Assembly: GCA_033239125.1 (NCBI GenBank)
Contig: BSWB01000006.1
Span: 115,986,242 to 116,050,241 of the forward strand
Reading direction: 5' to 3'
Origin: Fagopyrum homotropicum
Lineage: Eukaryota > Streptophyta > Magnoliopsida > Caryophyllales > Polygonaceae
Length of the DNA: 64,000 nucleotides
Shown: one piece after another, positions 44,019 to 55,072 of the stretch
How the letters are laid out: each line of letters opens with the position of its first letter
Numbering within the stretch: position 1 is the stretch's first letter
Translations under genes and position numbers: made by a program
Notes under the pieces: model-generated
What the model saw: the letters and a program-made list of their open reading frames with translations, nothing else
Told to the model about the DNA's origin: nothing
Databases searched by the model: none

Positions 44019-45458
44019 ATGCGAAGATCCCGTGGCAAGGATTTAGCTCCATTTGATCCCGAACCGGAGAAAACCCTTAAAACTAGATCTAAGAGCATTA
44101 AGAAGAAGAAAGAGATGGCCGCAAGAGATCTTCAAGCTGAGTTGGATGAGGCTTTAGAGCAAATTAGGTTAAGAGATGAGCTCTTGGAGAATGAAAGGAG
44201 ACTTGCCAATGAGAGGCAAGAAGCAACTAGGAGGGAGATTGAAGAGATTAGGCAAGCTCTTGTGCAAAGAGAGCTTAATCGTCAACAACCTCCTCCACCA
44301 CCACCACAACCGCAGCCGGCGGTTAATATTCGGTTTGAGCCGATAATGATTGAGGAGCCACAAACGTTAGGGCAACGTATGGATCCGGCTCAAAGAGTGC
44401 ACCGTCCGGGTGTGAACTTAGGAGATCCCGCAGCCCATGATTATGAGCTCTGCCCTCAAGTGCTACAAATGATCCGGCATAATCAATTTGGAGGGATGGA
44501 AGGAGAGTCCCCTCATCAACATTTGATGAACTACGAGATACTGATGGAGACTCTAAGGCCGCCTAGGTTGGAGAACAACAACCATAAGCTTAGGGCTTAT
44601 TCCTTCTCACTTAAGGATAAAGCCTTGGCTTGGTACCAATCAATTCCACTAGGGCGTGTGAGTACTTGGGAGGAAATGACAACCGAGTTCTTGACTAAGT
44701 TCTTCCCACCTTCCAAGACTACCGAGCTAAGAGGGAAGATCAATGCCTTTGTAATGAAGGATAGAGAAAGCCTATTCAAGTCTTGGGAGAGGTTCAAAGA
44801 CCTTCTCCTAGATGGTCCATACCATGGTATACCGAAAATTGAGCTATTGGAGATCTACTTCAAGGGACTTGATGAAGATAGCCAATTCAAGCTTCAATCT
44901 CTTTCCGGTGGGACTTTCATGGAAAAGAATGTAGATGAAGTTTGGGAGTTTGTAGAGAAACAAGCTTTGGTGATTGAAAAGTACTCCCATAGGAAGAGTG
45001 ATGGGAGGAAACCGGGAGCGTATGAAGTGAGTGAAGTCACCATGATCAACTTCAAACTCGATGCAATCAACAATGAGCTTAAGTCTTTGAGGGAGTTGTG
45101 TGCTACAACTTTGAAGAATCAAGCAAGCCCTCAAGTGCAAGTGCAAGCAAACTTATCTTCCAAAGAGGAAGATGTGAATTACATGGGAAGGGGAAATTTC
45201 AACAATTATCAAGGCCTAAGGAACTTCAACAACAACCGGCAATTCAACAATTACCGGCCTAACCACAACCATCTCGGGTTTTTATATTCTAACCCGGATG
45301 GAGCCTTGAACCCTCCCGCTTCCACAAGCGCAGCTCCACCACCAAAGGCTTCACAAGAACCTCCACCCGGATTTACTCAACCTCCAAAGGATAGAACCGA
45401 GATGATGTTTGTTAATCTTGCATTTGAGAAACACCCTTTCCCAACATACCATAGCTAA
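44019..45458 (+). CDS. Athila-like Gag (element B), intact frame with LTR-derived C-terminus
   Basis: Start chosen at MRRSRGKDLAPFDPEPEK; an upstream in-frame ATG at 43971 would add 16 unlikely residues. The frame has 479 codons. A coiled coil (AELDEALEQIRLRD, then EIEEIRQAL) is followed by a poly-Pro run and the Retrotrans_gag core (about residues 170-310) with PHQHLMNYEILMETL, KDKALAWYQSIPLG and LTKFFPPSKTTELRGKI. An Asn-rich stretch and a Pro-rich tail follow; no CCHC knuckle is seen. The last dozen residues, after MMFVNLA, come from LTR sequence brought in by the deletion. Gag builds the particle; this copy could still be made and could in principle serve element A. Confidence 0.88.
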   Translation: MRRSRGKDLAPFDPEPEKTLKTRSKSIKKKKEMAARDLQAELDEALEQIRLRDELLENERRLANERQEATRREIEEIRQALVQRELNRQQPPPPPPQPQPAVNIRFEPIMIEEPQTLGQRMDPAQRVHRPGVNLGDPAAHDYELCPQVLQMIRHNQFGGMEGESPHQHLMNYEILMETLRPPRLENNNHKLRAYSFSLKDKALAWYQSIPLGRVSTWEEMTTEFLTKFFPPSKTTELRGKINAFVMKDRESLFKSWERFKDLLLDGPYHGIPKIELLEIYFKGLDEDSQFKLQSLSGGTFMEKNVDEVWEFVEKQALVIEKYSHRKSDGRKPGAYEVSEVTMINFKLDAINNELKSLRELCATTLKNQASPQVQVQANLSSKEEDVNYMGRGNFNNYQGLRNFNNNRQFNNYRPNHNHLGFLYSNPDGALNPPASTSAAPPPKASQEPPPGFTQPPKDRTEMMFVNLAFEKHPFPTYHS

Positions 45459-45869
45459 TCCAAGATTGAATAGAAGCTTGAGTCCAATGCCATAACCGGA
45501 ATTTCTAACCCCTAGAATCCGATTTTCTCTCTTTGATCACCTATCTCGTGTTTGTGTTTGCTTAATCGTGTTGCTAGCTTAGTTGTTTGTTAATCTTGCA
45601 TGATTTGTGATCCTTGATTGATCACCACAAAACCAATCCAAAAACATTGAGATTTTCATTTCTTTATTCCTTTCTCTTTTCTTAGCCTAGATTTACACTA
45701 TCCTTAGTCACTATTTGATTCAATTTCACCTTAGTCTTTGCGTTCGACCTCGAAATACTATCCTTACTACAAACGACCCATACACTGTGGGTTCGCTAGG
45801 AGTTAGGAAAAATATATCGAGTTATAAATTTAAGACTTTTGCGTGCTACATTCTTAGCGTAACAATTAT

Positions 45870-46400
45870 GTTGACGGTGTGTTAAGTACGATTATGTCAC
45901 AATCTAACCTTGAAATCACTAAATTTCTTAAAGACATTATCATATGTGATAAAGAGCATAGAGTAAGGATAAGTTCCTTAAGAGAAAGGGTTCTCAAATA
46001 AGATAAAAGACTTAGTGAGATGTCTCTGGAAATTGAAAATCTTAACACTAAAAAGTTAGACCTTGATGACAATATTAAGGCCTTGGAATCGGAAAATGCA
46101 ATTCTCAAGGCAATCTCTCTTCTCTCCATCGAGACTATATCGATCTAGAGAAAGAGAAGGTTGATCAAACTATAACGTGTCAAGACCAGAAGGTCGCACT
46201 TATTCAATTCACTCGTTCGAAAGCCCATCTCGAAAGAATGATGGGTGAGCAACAAGCTTCTCTTAACAAGAATGGTATAGGCGATCACATAAGTTTTCCT
46301 AGAAAAACAACTACCACTTTTGTTAAAGATAAATGAAGTATTCACATGCCCACATGTTTCTATTGTTGTAAAAAGGGTCACGTAAAATCAACATGTCCAT
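45870..46400 (+). pseudogene. Sirevirus-like gag, coiled-coil and CCHC part
   Basis: The text resumes with NLEITKFLKDIIICDKEH and a heptad-like LSEMSLEIENLNT stretch, interrupted by TAA near 46000 and TAG near 46146. The zinc knuckle CFYCCKKGHVKSTCP (46351-46395) has the CX2CX4HX4C spacing of nucleocapsid motifs. Confidence 0.8.
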
Positions 46401-46536
46401 ATAGAAGAAATGGCCCTTACGTCATAAGAAACACTTATCCTCTATGTCTAAGGAAACAAGTTAGGCAAATATGGGTTCCTAAAGGTACTAGACCCACGAA
46501 CATGATTGAGTTTGAATATGGACCAAAATATGCAAT

Positions 46537-47160
46537 TTGGTCGACTCGGAAAGGTTGATGATTGTTGTTTTGCAGGATATAACCACGGTTAAGGAGCATA
46601 AATGGATATTAGATAGTGGTTGTTCAAGACATATGAGCAGACAAACTTCACTGTTCTTTGATCTAAAGAAGCAATCATGTGGAACCATTACGCTTGGTGA
46701 TAAAGGAAAGTGTAACATCATTGACATTGGTAAAATTGGTTATAATTCATCTAACTTTATTGATGATGTCTATCTTGTTGACGGTTTAAAGTATAACTTG
46801 CTTAGTAACTCTCAAATATGTGATAAATGCAACAAGGTGATTTTTTCACATAAATGTGAAGTTCAAGATAAAATATCGGGTGATGTTGTGCTTACTTCTC
46901 CTAGATGTAATAATGTTTATTCAATGAGCACTAACCAAGTTTCAAGAACTAAGCTAACATGTCTCAAGGCCTTGACTGACGATCCAAGGCTTTGGTATAG
47001 ACGACTTGGTCATGTAAGCATGCATACAATGAAGAAACTACTTTCAAAAGATTTGGTACGTGGTTTGCCAAACCTAAACTTCAAGGTAGATGAACTATGT
47101 AAAGCTTGTACACAAGGTAAACAAACAAGAGGTTCATTCAAACCAAAGAAGGTTATCTAA
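46537..47160 (+). pseudogene. Sirevirus-like protease and GAG-pre-integrase domain
   Basis: Open stretch of 207 codons. The protease site is WILDSGCSRHMS, with the D-S-G variant usual in this lineage. LTSPRCNNVYSM, WYRRLGHVSMHTMKKL and CKACTQGKQ form the pre-integrase zinc motif. The frame ends at TAA right where the integrase core should start; the core itself is absent, as the next sequence reads as the post-integrase linker. Confidence 0.85.
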
Positions 47161-49087
47161 ATCTGAATCAACATGGAGATCATAATTCTAATGGAGAAGA
47201 AGATCCTAAAGCTCATGAAACGAATATGCAAGAAAAGATTCAAGATACCGGAGAACAATCTCAAGACCTTGAAACGCATCTCCAAGACCATGATACGAGA
47301 AACGGCACAACCATAAGTCAGTTTCAGGGCCTTGAAACCCAACTGCAAGACCTTGATATAGGATCTTACGACAATACTCCAGCGGTACCTGAATCTAATC
47401 AAGAAAATGAGCCACAATCTTCAGGAACTGTTTCATCATTCAAAAGAAGAAAGTTTCAACATTCTTCATACCATCCACCAGAGGATGTGATCTCAAATCT
47501 AAACGCAGGAGTTCAAACCTGATCTAGGGTTAACAACTTGTGTGCTTTCTCGGCATTCGTGTCTCTTATAGAGCCCAAGAACTATGTTCAAGCTCTACAA
47601 GAACCTGACTGGATCATGGCCACGCCAAATGAACTAAATGAGTTCGAGAGAAACAAAGTTTAGACACTCACGTCTAGACCTAAGCAACAATCCGTCATCG
47701 GCACAAAATGGGTATTTTGAAACAAGTTGGATGAAAATGGAAAGGTTATTCGAAACAAACCACGACTTGTAGCTCAAGGCTATAAACAAGAAGAAGGTAT
47801 TAATTATGAGGAGATTGTTGCTCCGGTTTCTAGGTTAGAAGCCATATATATGCTACTTGCCTTTGCATCCTTCATGCATATAAAGCTCTTTCAAATGGAT
47901 GTTAAATGTTCTTTTCTAAATGGCTTCTTAGAAGAAGCAGTCTACGTTGCTCAACCTCCTGGTTTTGAAAATGATGAATTTCCGGATCATTTTTTTTGAA
48001 TTGGACAAAGCCCTTTATGGTCTTAAGCAAGCTCTTCAAGCTTGGTATGAAAGATTGTCCAAATATCTCCTTGAAAACGATTTCAAAAGAGGTTTGATTG
48101 ACAAAACTTTGTTTGTCAAAACCAATGGCAACGATCTTTTAGTAGTACAAATCTATGTTGATGATATATTATTTGGTTATACTAACGATTCTCTATGCAA
48201 GGAATTTTTAGATATTATGTGTAGGGAATTTGAGATGAGCTTAATGAGAGAGTTCAATTTCTTTTTTTGTACTTCAAGTCACACAAGCAAAGAAAGGAAT
48301 TTTCCTTAATCAAAGCAAGTATACCAACAACTTGCTCAAGAAGTATAAAATGGATCAATCCAAGGTAGAAAAAACTCCTATGAGTTCCACACTTTCACTT
48401 GACCAAGACAAGGATGGTAAAAGTGTTGTTCAAAAGGAGTATCAAGGTATGATCGGTTCTTTATTATATCTAACCGCTAGTCGACCTGACATTATGTTTA
48501 GTATGTGTATGTGTGCAAGATTTCAAGTTGATCTCAAAGAGTCACACTTGATAGCTGTAAAGAGGATATTTCGGTATCTCAATGGCACTAGGGATTCAGG
48601 GTTATGGTATCCATGTCAAAACTCGTTTTAACTTGTTGGCTATTCAGATGTTGACTTTGTAGGCTATAAGGTCGATAGAAAGAGTACTTCTGGGTGTTGC
48701 CAATTCCTAGGGTCATCCTTAATCAGTTGTCACTCTAAGAAGCAATACTTTGCCGCCCTATCCACAACTGAAGCCGAATATATAGTTATTGGAGCCTGTT
48801 GTGCACAAATCCTATGGATAGCTCAACAACTTCGTGATCTTGGTTTTGATGTCAAAGGTATACCTATTAAATGTGATAATACTAGTGCTATTTTGATTAC
48901 TTAAAATCCTGTGAAGCATTCAAGAACAAAGCATATCGATGTAAGGCATCACTTCATACGTGAACATGTTGAGAAAGGTGATGTTTTGATTTCTTTTATA
49001 TCAACTAACTTACAGCTTGCAGATATATTCACTAAGCCTTTACCTGAAGATCGATTCAATTTTATTAGATTGGGCTTGGTATGTTGA
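47161..49087 (+). pseudogene. Sirevirus-like reverse transcriptase and RNase H
   Basis: A linker with LETHLQDHD and LETQLQDLD repeats is followed by EPDWIMATPNELNEFERN. The reverse transcriptase then shows RLVAQGYKQEEGINY, FQMDVKCSFLNG, KALYGLKQALQAWYE and catalytic YVDDI. RNase H carries SDVDFVG, the STTEAEYIVIG motif, KHIDVRHHFIREH and ADIFTKPLPEDRF. Stops (near 47521, 47661, 47719, 48629 and 48902) and frameshifts (near 47997 and 48280) disable it. A purine tract, TTAGGGGGAG, lies at about 49107. Confidence 0.88.
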
Positions 49088-49356
49088 ACGAGGAAGCATT
49101 AATTTAGGGGGAGTAAATCGTTTTATTTCCTCCTTATAATGCATCCCACTTTTCCATTTCAAGGCCTTGAAATGCAATTCAAGGTCTTTAAAATGGAATT
49201 CAAGGGCTATATTGAATATCACAGATCGGTTTAATGGTTTATATCTTTTTAGATATTTGATCATTAAATTATTTTAAAGAAATTTTTTTAAAATGATATC
49301 AAAACATTTTGTTTTCAAATTCAAATCTTTTTTGAGAAATGGTTGAGATTTAATAG

Positions 49357-50545
49357 GAAAGCATGCAAACCAATTTTGGTTTTCAAGGTCTTGATTCTCT
49401 CATGATCTTGTCAAACCATAAATTGATTTCACATACTCTCTTTAAATACAACTCTCCTTCTTCCTCTTTCTTTTTCCTTCTTCAACATTTTACAGCCCAC
49501 ATATTGTACTCTTTCTCTTCCAAAACTCTTTCGACTTCTCTCACAAATGAATCCATGGCATCCAAACGTCAATCAACCGGTGAAACCTCATCTTCGGTCA
49601 CAAAACGCTCAAAAATAGTTCACATCTCCTCAGATTCGGATTCTCCTACTCTAATGGAATATTTTGAGATATGTGCCCAGACGGGTTTGCCGTCTAACTG
49701 GTTCAGAAACCACACGGCCGTGGGCACCTAGCTTGATGGATTCAAAGAACGACCGCTCTGCATGTGTGAGTCGGTTGATCTGGAGCTTTTCCTCTCCCTC
49801 AGTCTACCATGCATTACCTTGCTCCGAGGATGGTCTATTTGGAAGTTCCTCAATCCAGGAGAAATTGGATATCCAAGACTGACCCGTCATGTCAATCATA
49901 CCGCAAGGAGGGAAAGAGGGAATTAACACTTGAATCAGTGGTAAAAGGTAAAACTATTACCCTCTCTTTGTCAGTTATTGCTCAAATACTAGGGATTCCC
50001 ACCTCCACCTCTTATGACCATCCTCCTAGAGCTAAAACTGTCAAGTTAGCCAAGGAATAGTTCCTTCTACCCAACTCCCCTTTATAGCCAACCCAAACGT
50101 CCCTTATCTTAGAAGCCAGAATCATTTATGTTGTGATTGACTGCTCAGTCTTCTGAGTTGTTTTACCATGTGTTGAACGGATTAGATGTTGACCTTCCTA
50201 GCCTCATATTTAACCACATGCTTCACATGTGGTCCAATCAAAGATTTTGGTAGGTGGGATAGAGAAATATTTGGCATTGAATATTTCTCATTGTGGAATT
50301 TATTTGAAGCTCGTACAATTAAAGATTTTGGTATTCATGTTTGGTTTTACTTCACTGTTGAGAAACGAAAGATGACTTCCATCTCTAAGCAGATATCACT
50401 CGCTTCTTTTTGGGTGTGAAGCGGTTTCAAACCAAAATACATGGATGATTAAATCAAAATACGTGGTACCGGGTGAGACTGACCCTCTTTTGAGAATTAT
50501 CTCCCTACTTTGATTGACATGTTTGATGGAGACACACGGTTATAG
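49357..50545 (+). pseudogene. Extra 3' ORF region of the Sirevirus-like element (env-like type), decayed
   Basis: A Met at 49555 opens MASKRQSTGETSSSVTKRSK followed by a Ser-rich acidic stretch (HISSDSDSPTLMEYF). Frames then break repeatedly; pieces such as WSIWKFLNPGEIGYPRLTR read in turn from different frames. Position (after RNase H and the purine tract) and layout fit the additional ORF carried by many Sireviruses. I cannot assign a function, and no membrane segment or signal is secure. Confidence 0.5.
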
Positions 50546-50555
50546 GGGCATACTG

Positions 50556-51008
50556 TTGGAATAATTAAGTTCCCTAACCATAAATGCAAGGATCAATTAT
50601 GTCAGATTATAAAAAAATCTTGAATTACATACCTAGTTCCATAGTTACAATCAGATCAAACCTTAGTATGGAATCTATGATAGGGTTTCTTTAGGTTTTC
50701 TTTTTGATGAGTAGGGAATTGAAAACCACTAATTGATTTGATGTATTGGGCACCATAACTAATATCGTTTATATAATGACCTAAAAGAATCCCATTAAGC
50801 CTATTTGGCCAAATTTTGGTATCCAACCATTAAGCTCATACCGCTTAATTAAAGTGTACGGGCTTTACTTGATTGAATCACTTTTATAAGCCTGCTGATA
50901 TTTAGTCATATAACATAAGTGGTTATTATAATATTTAAGTCAACTAATAATAGCAATAATATTAAGAAATTGATGACATGAATTATATGCCATTATAATC
51001 ATGCATTT
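50556..51008 (-). repeat. Copia LTR fragment of the same family as 22936-23727
   Basis: It starts TGTTGGAATAATTAAG and shares ordered phrases with the LTR near 22936 (ACCATAACTAATATCGTTTA, CCCATTAAGCCTATT, ACCGCTTAATTAAA). It is cut on the right by element D, so only its left half is here. It sits at the end of the Sirevirus-like remnant. Confidence 0.7.
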
Positions 51009-52608
51009 TGTGGATGTTTTACCTCAGTTTCCTTACATTCGAAGAGATTTGTGTACCTTTAAGGTTTATTTCATGTTTATTTTGAAATAAGAGGTCTACA
51101 CGAGTTTTGGTTGAATTGTAGGTGAAAACGATGGATTGGGAAGCAATAATGGAGCAAGGAGTAGCTACGGTCAATGAGGAGGCATAAGAGACCTTTGAGG
51201 AGTCATGAAGAGCAAGGAAAGTGTGTGGAAGAGTCACACAAAGAAGGTGGAAAACAAGCCAAGAGACGAACACTTTCTGTTGTAGAAAATCGGGTGATTT
51301 ATTACCTAAATCGAAAGATTTTCCTGTAGGAAAAATCGGACGAGCTGTGTAGAAAATCGGGCGATTTTCCCTTGTAACCTTCAAAATATAATGCTCGAAA
51401 GCCCAAAGCTTTTGGGCATGAAGAGGAGTATGATTTGCAGCCCATTAGCGAGTTGGGTTATGTTGGAACCCTAGGAGACATAAATGGAACGTCGCATAGA
51501 ACGGGATAGACTGCAGACGACATAGATTAGAGATTCTTGGAGAGAAAGGATTTGTGGAAAGGAGATAGAGTTCAAGATTCAAGAAAGTTGTGAGACTTTT
51601 GATTATTGTTCGTTATTATGAATTGTGAACACATATTATTGAGTATTCTGAGAGTTTATATTGAATTTTTGAAGGATTGATTACAGATTTTTGAGATTTA
51701 TTGAGTTTTTTGCAAAGTTTGGTTTTTATTTGGTCTTCTTTATTCAACCTTGATTTTGATCAAAAAATGAAAATGATTGGCTAAAAACCTTGTGATTCTG
51801 AGGAGAATAGTTGATGATTGAGGCTTATATGATGATAGGCTGAACTTATTTAACCATTTGGACCCTGAGAGTTGAGATTTAACCTTTGTGATTACAAAAA
51901 ATCGTGGTGTTCTTTAGAAAATCGACCGATTTTCCCTAGAACAGTCCAATTTTTCTCTCTGATGTTCCTTAAGTGTTTAATGCTTTAACCAAAGTTAAAC
52001 CTTTCCTAAATCCTGGCCTTGCCTGACGTTTATAACCCTTATCCAAGTGTAAGAAGAGACTTCATCATTGATTCTTTATTTGGTAACCAAAGTTTGCAAG
52101 ATGCGGGTAATAGAGAGACTCAACATCCTCTATTAAGGTTTGAGTGTACCTTTCATCTTTACCTTTGAGAGTCATATCCTTGGGTTTTGGTGGGTGGTTT
52201 GAGTGTTAATCTTTACCTTAAGTACTCTTCTTGATGAGACTCAATATCCTTCGGGTTGAGAACTTCTAAGTTAGGATAAGTGAGTAGTGGAACTTCATCG
52301 TACACTATTCCTTTCTTCGAAACACGTAACCTTGGCAACGCCAACTCTGTCCTTTGATCTTTACAGTGTCTTGAATCGAAAGCCGCAGTCGGATACTTGA
52401 ATCCTTGGAATCATTTATCTCTTACATCTTTATAAAAGCTTTTACATCTTGCCATATATTTTTGAAACCGATTTTATTTTCACCAAATGCCTGAGTTCGA
52501 GTCTGGAATTTCTTGCCTTACTACAGCTGATCCGTACACTGCAGGTTCGCTTTTGCTTAAGTTATGGATATAAATTTAAGACTTTGCACGCACACTTCTG
52601 AGTGAACA
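51009..52608 (+). repeat. 5' LTR of element D
   Basis: About 1600 bp, starting TGTGGATGTTTTACC (start inferred from where the copia LTR similarity stops) and ending GAGTGAACA. It has AATCG-type palindrome clusters at 51284-51371 and 51896-51955, and a TATA-like AAATATAA at about 51383. Confidence 0.75.
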
Positions 52609-52614
52609 AGTTTT

Positions 52615-52632
52615 TGGCGCCGTTGTTGGGGA
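52615..52632 (+). promoter_or_regulatory. Primer binding site of element D (tRNA-Asp type)
   Basis: TGGCGCCGTTGTTGGGGA, six bases after the LTR end. Confidence 0.9.
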
Positions 52633-52739
52633 TTTGGTCAAGACCAAATTCGGTTTTCGGTTGTCTAGCTTAGGAGCTTTTGCTCTTGTTATTTGATCTA
52701 TCTACCTTAGTGATTTTGCAGATTTCTCTTTAGGTATAT

Positions 52740-53895
52740 ATGAAGGTCTCGATTTGAGAAAGTCCTCGTTCCTTTTGATCTTGAACCTGAGAAGACTCTC
52801 AAGAAACGGTTAAGGGAAGCAAAAATGGATGAACATAATGAAAAGGACCTTCAAGGTGAGTTGGATGAAACTCGAGCTCTTCTCAACGCAAGTGAAAGAA
52901 GACTTCTTGAGGAGAAAGCTGTAGCTCGTGCTGATAGAGAGCGATTTCAAGCTGAAATGGATGAAATCCGGGCATTAGTACGATAAGCAAACTTAGAGAA
53001 AACCGCCAAAGATACGAAAGACGAATCATCCGATGATGATGTGCCTGAGCTGGAAGAAATACCACCTAATCCACCACTTAATCCTCGTGTTCCTGTTAGA
53101 GATGCAAGAGTTGCTTCTATCGTGGCTGAACCACGAACTCTTGGGCAACGAATGGATCCGAATCAGCAACCTCGCCGTTTGGGCGTGAATCTTAGAGATC
53201 AAGATAAGCATGACTATGGGTTTCGCCCTCTAGTCATTACTATGATCCGCCAAAGTCAGTTTAGTGGAATGGAAACGGAATCTCCGCATCAATATTTTCA
53301 CAATTATGATATTCTTATGGAGACTTTGAAGCCTCAAGGAGCAACCAACAACAACTATAAGTTGAGACCTTTCTTTTTCTCTTTTAAAGACAAGGCCTTA
53401 GTTTGATATCAATCTCTTCCAACTGGAAGAGTTAACACATGGGAGGAGATGACTTCGGAATTCCTCACCAAGTTCTTTCCACCATCCAAGACGACGGAGT
53501 TGAGAGGTAAAATCAATGCCGTTGCTATGAAACCTAATGACAGATTGTTTAAGTGTCAGGAAAGGTTCAAGGACCTTCTATTGGATTTCCCCCACCATCT
53601 CTTTTCAAAGCTTGAGTTGTTGGAGATATACTACAAGGGATTGGATGTGGAAACTCAATTCAAACTTCAACCTCTTTCGTGGGGCACTTTTATGGAAATG
53701 AGAGATGATAATGCTTGGGAGTTCAGTGAAAAGCAAGCTCTTGTGATTGAGAAATATTCCCATAGAAAGATTCAAGGTGGGAATCGAGATTCCAAAGATC
53801 CAGGATTGAATTTGAATCACGCAAGTAAAGCTCAAATCTTCTCTCTCAACAATGAGATTAAGGAGTTGAAAGAACTCTTGAAAACCAGCATTTAA
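52740..53895 (+). pseudogene. Decayed Athila-like gag (element D)
   Basis: It begins near an ATG at 52740 with an early TGA, then a coiled-coil part (LQGELDETRALLNAS), a TAA near 52984, and the gag core from 53041: GQRMDPNQQPRRLGVN, PHQYFHNYDILMETL, LTKFFPPSKTTELRGKI. At 53404 a TGA replaces the Trp found in element B (KDKALAWYQS). It ends at TAA near 53893, before AAC-repeat (53975-54012) and TTC-repeat (54092-54113) microsatellites that would code Asn and Ser runs. Confidence 0.88.
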
Positions 53896-54256
53896 TCAAA
53901 GAAGGAGCAAGATGCTGGCTACCTAGGAAGAGAGAACAATCAAGGTAATAGAAAATAATAACCGGAACAACCATTGAAACAATAACAACAACAACAACAA
54001 CAACAACAACTGGAAATTCAACAACAATTGGAGATCGAATCAGCATAATCCCGGTAATCCTTATTCCCATGCTGAAAATGCACTAACACCTTCTTCTTCT
54101 TCTTCTTCTTCTACACCTTTGAAAAGTCAGGGACAAGCCTCATTGAGGTCGAGCAAACCGGAGAAAGACAAGTTTGAGGCGATGATGGAAACAATCTTAG
54201 GGAAGATGCAAGGGATGGAGACTTCCATCACTTCGATTTCCTAAGCACAAAAAGCT

Positions 54257-55072
54257 TTGGAGAATCAAGTGTTTAGCAAAGCCGGAGAAGTTCCTAGAGA
54301 TCAAGGGAAGCTTCCCGGAAGGACGGAAGATATTCCGAAGGGGCGGGTGATGGCAATTACTACTAGGAGTAGTGTGACAACCACCAATCCTAAACCCCGA
54401 ACGGATGACAACGAGAAGCAACCCAAATTCGTTGAGGTCCTGGCCGAAAAGGAGAAAGAAAAGGAGAAGGACGATGTCTATGTTCCTCCTCCATCTTACA
54501 AGCCACCACTACCTTTCCCTCAATCTAGAGCGAGAGCGCGTCTCGACAAGCATTTCGGTAAGTTTATTGAACTCATGAGCAAGCTGCATACTAACATACC
54601 TTTTATGGATGCAATTTTAGGTATGCCAGCTTATGGGAAGTTCCTAATGGAGATCCTCTCTAACAAGAGGAAACTAGAAGATTTCAGTGAAGTTAAGATG
54701 AGTTCGGAGTCATCCGAACTTATCAAGACTATGATGGAGAAGATGCCCCCTAAACTGCGAGATCCAGGATCGTTTTGCATACCTATTGGAGTAGGAGAAG
54801 TCACATACGATGCACTTTGTGACCTTGGAGCAAGCGTGAGCATCATTCCACTTGCTTTGTACAAGAAAGTTGGTTTAGGAGAGCCTAGACCGGTGAAGAT
54901 GACACTCTATATGGTTGATCGTTCCATCACTAGACCTATTGGAATTATAGAAGACATTCCCGTAAAACTTGGTAGGTTTTACATTCCTATAGATTTTGTT
55001 GTGCTTGACATCTCTGCAGATTATTAAATTTCCATCATTCTTGGGAGACCGTTCCTTGCAACCTCCGGATGC
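54257..55072 (+). pseudogene. Gypsy aspartic protease region (element D)
   Basis: Open stretch of 256 codons. VTTTNPKPRTDD and a lysine/glutamate-rich linker precede PPLPFPQSRARARLDK and then MDAILGMPAYGKFL, the usual Athila pro-region. The retropepsin core has the active site DLGASVSIIP and KLGRFYIPIDFVVLD. A TAA at 55025 falls inside the motif that continues as SIILGRPFLATSG. The protease would process Gag-Pol. Confidence 0.85.

Larger units (their letters stand above)
42050..45864 (+). mobile_element. Athila-like element B: gag-only deletion derivative
   Basis: A full 5' LTR (42050-43877), primer site, leader and one intact gag frame are followed directly by the last 440 bp of an LTR. The whole pol region and the first 1.4 kb of the 3' LTR are gone. 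The join lies in a shared ATTTGAGAAACA (45422-45433; the LTR copy is at 43423-43434), which points to microhomology-mediated loss. Flanks ATTTA (42045-42049) and ATTAT (45865-45869) are only a loose target duplication. The LTR is alignable with that of element A over its ends and middle. Confidence 0.88.
33850..50555 (+). mobile_element. Sirevirus-like Ty1/copia element, nested and decayed
   Basis: Pieces in order on the + strand: 5' LTR (about 33850-34722 and 41364-41869), primer binding site, gag start (41925), gag coiled coil and CCHC knuckle (45870-46400), protease and GAG-pre-integrase (46537-47160), reverse transcriptase and RNase H (47580-49087), purine tract, and an extra 3' region (49357-50545). 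Elements A and B interrupt it. The integrase core is missing and I find no 3' LTR. The extra region after RNase H and the gag structure are what point to the Sirevirus (Maximus/SIRE) lineage. Confidence 0.75.
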
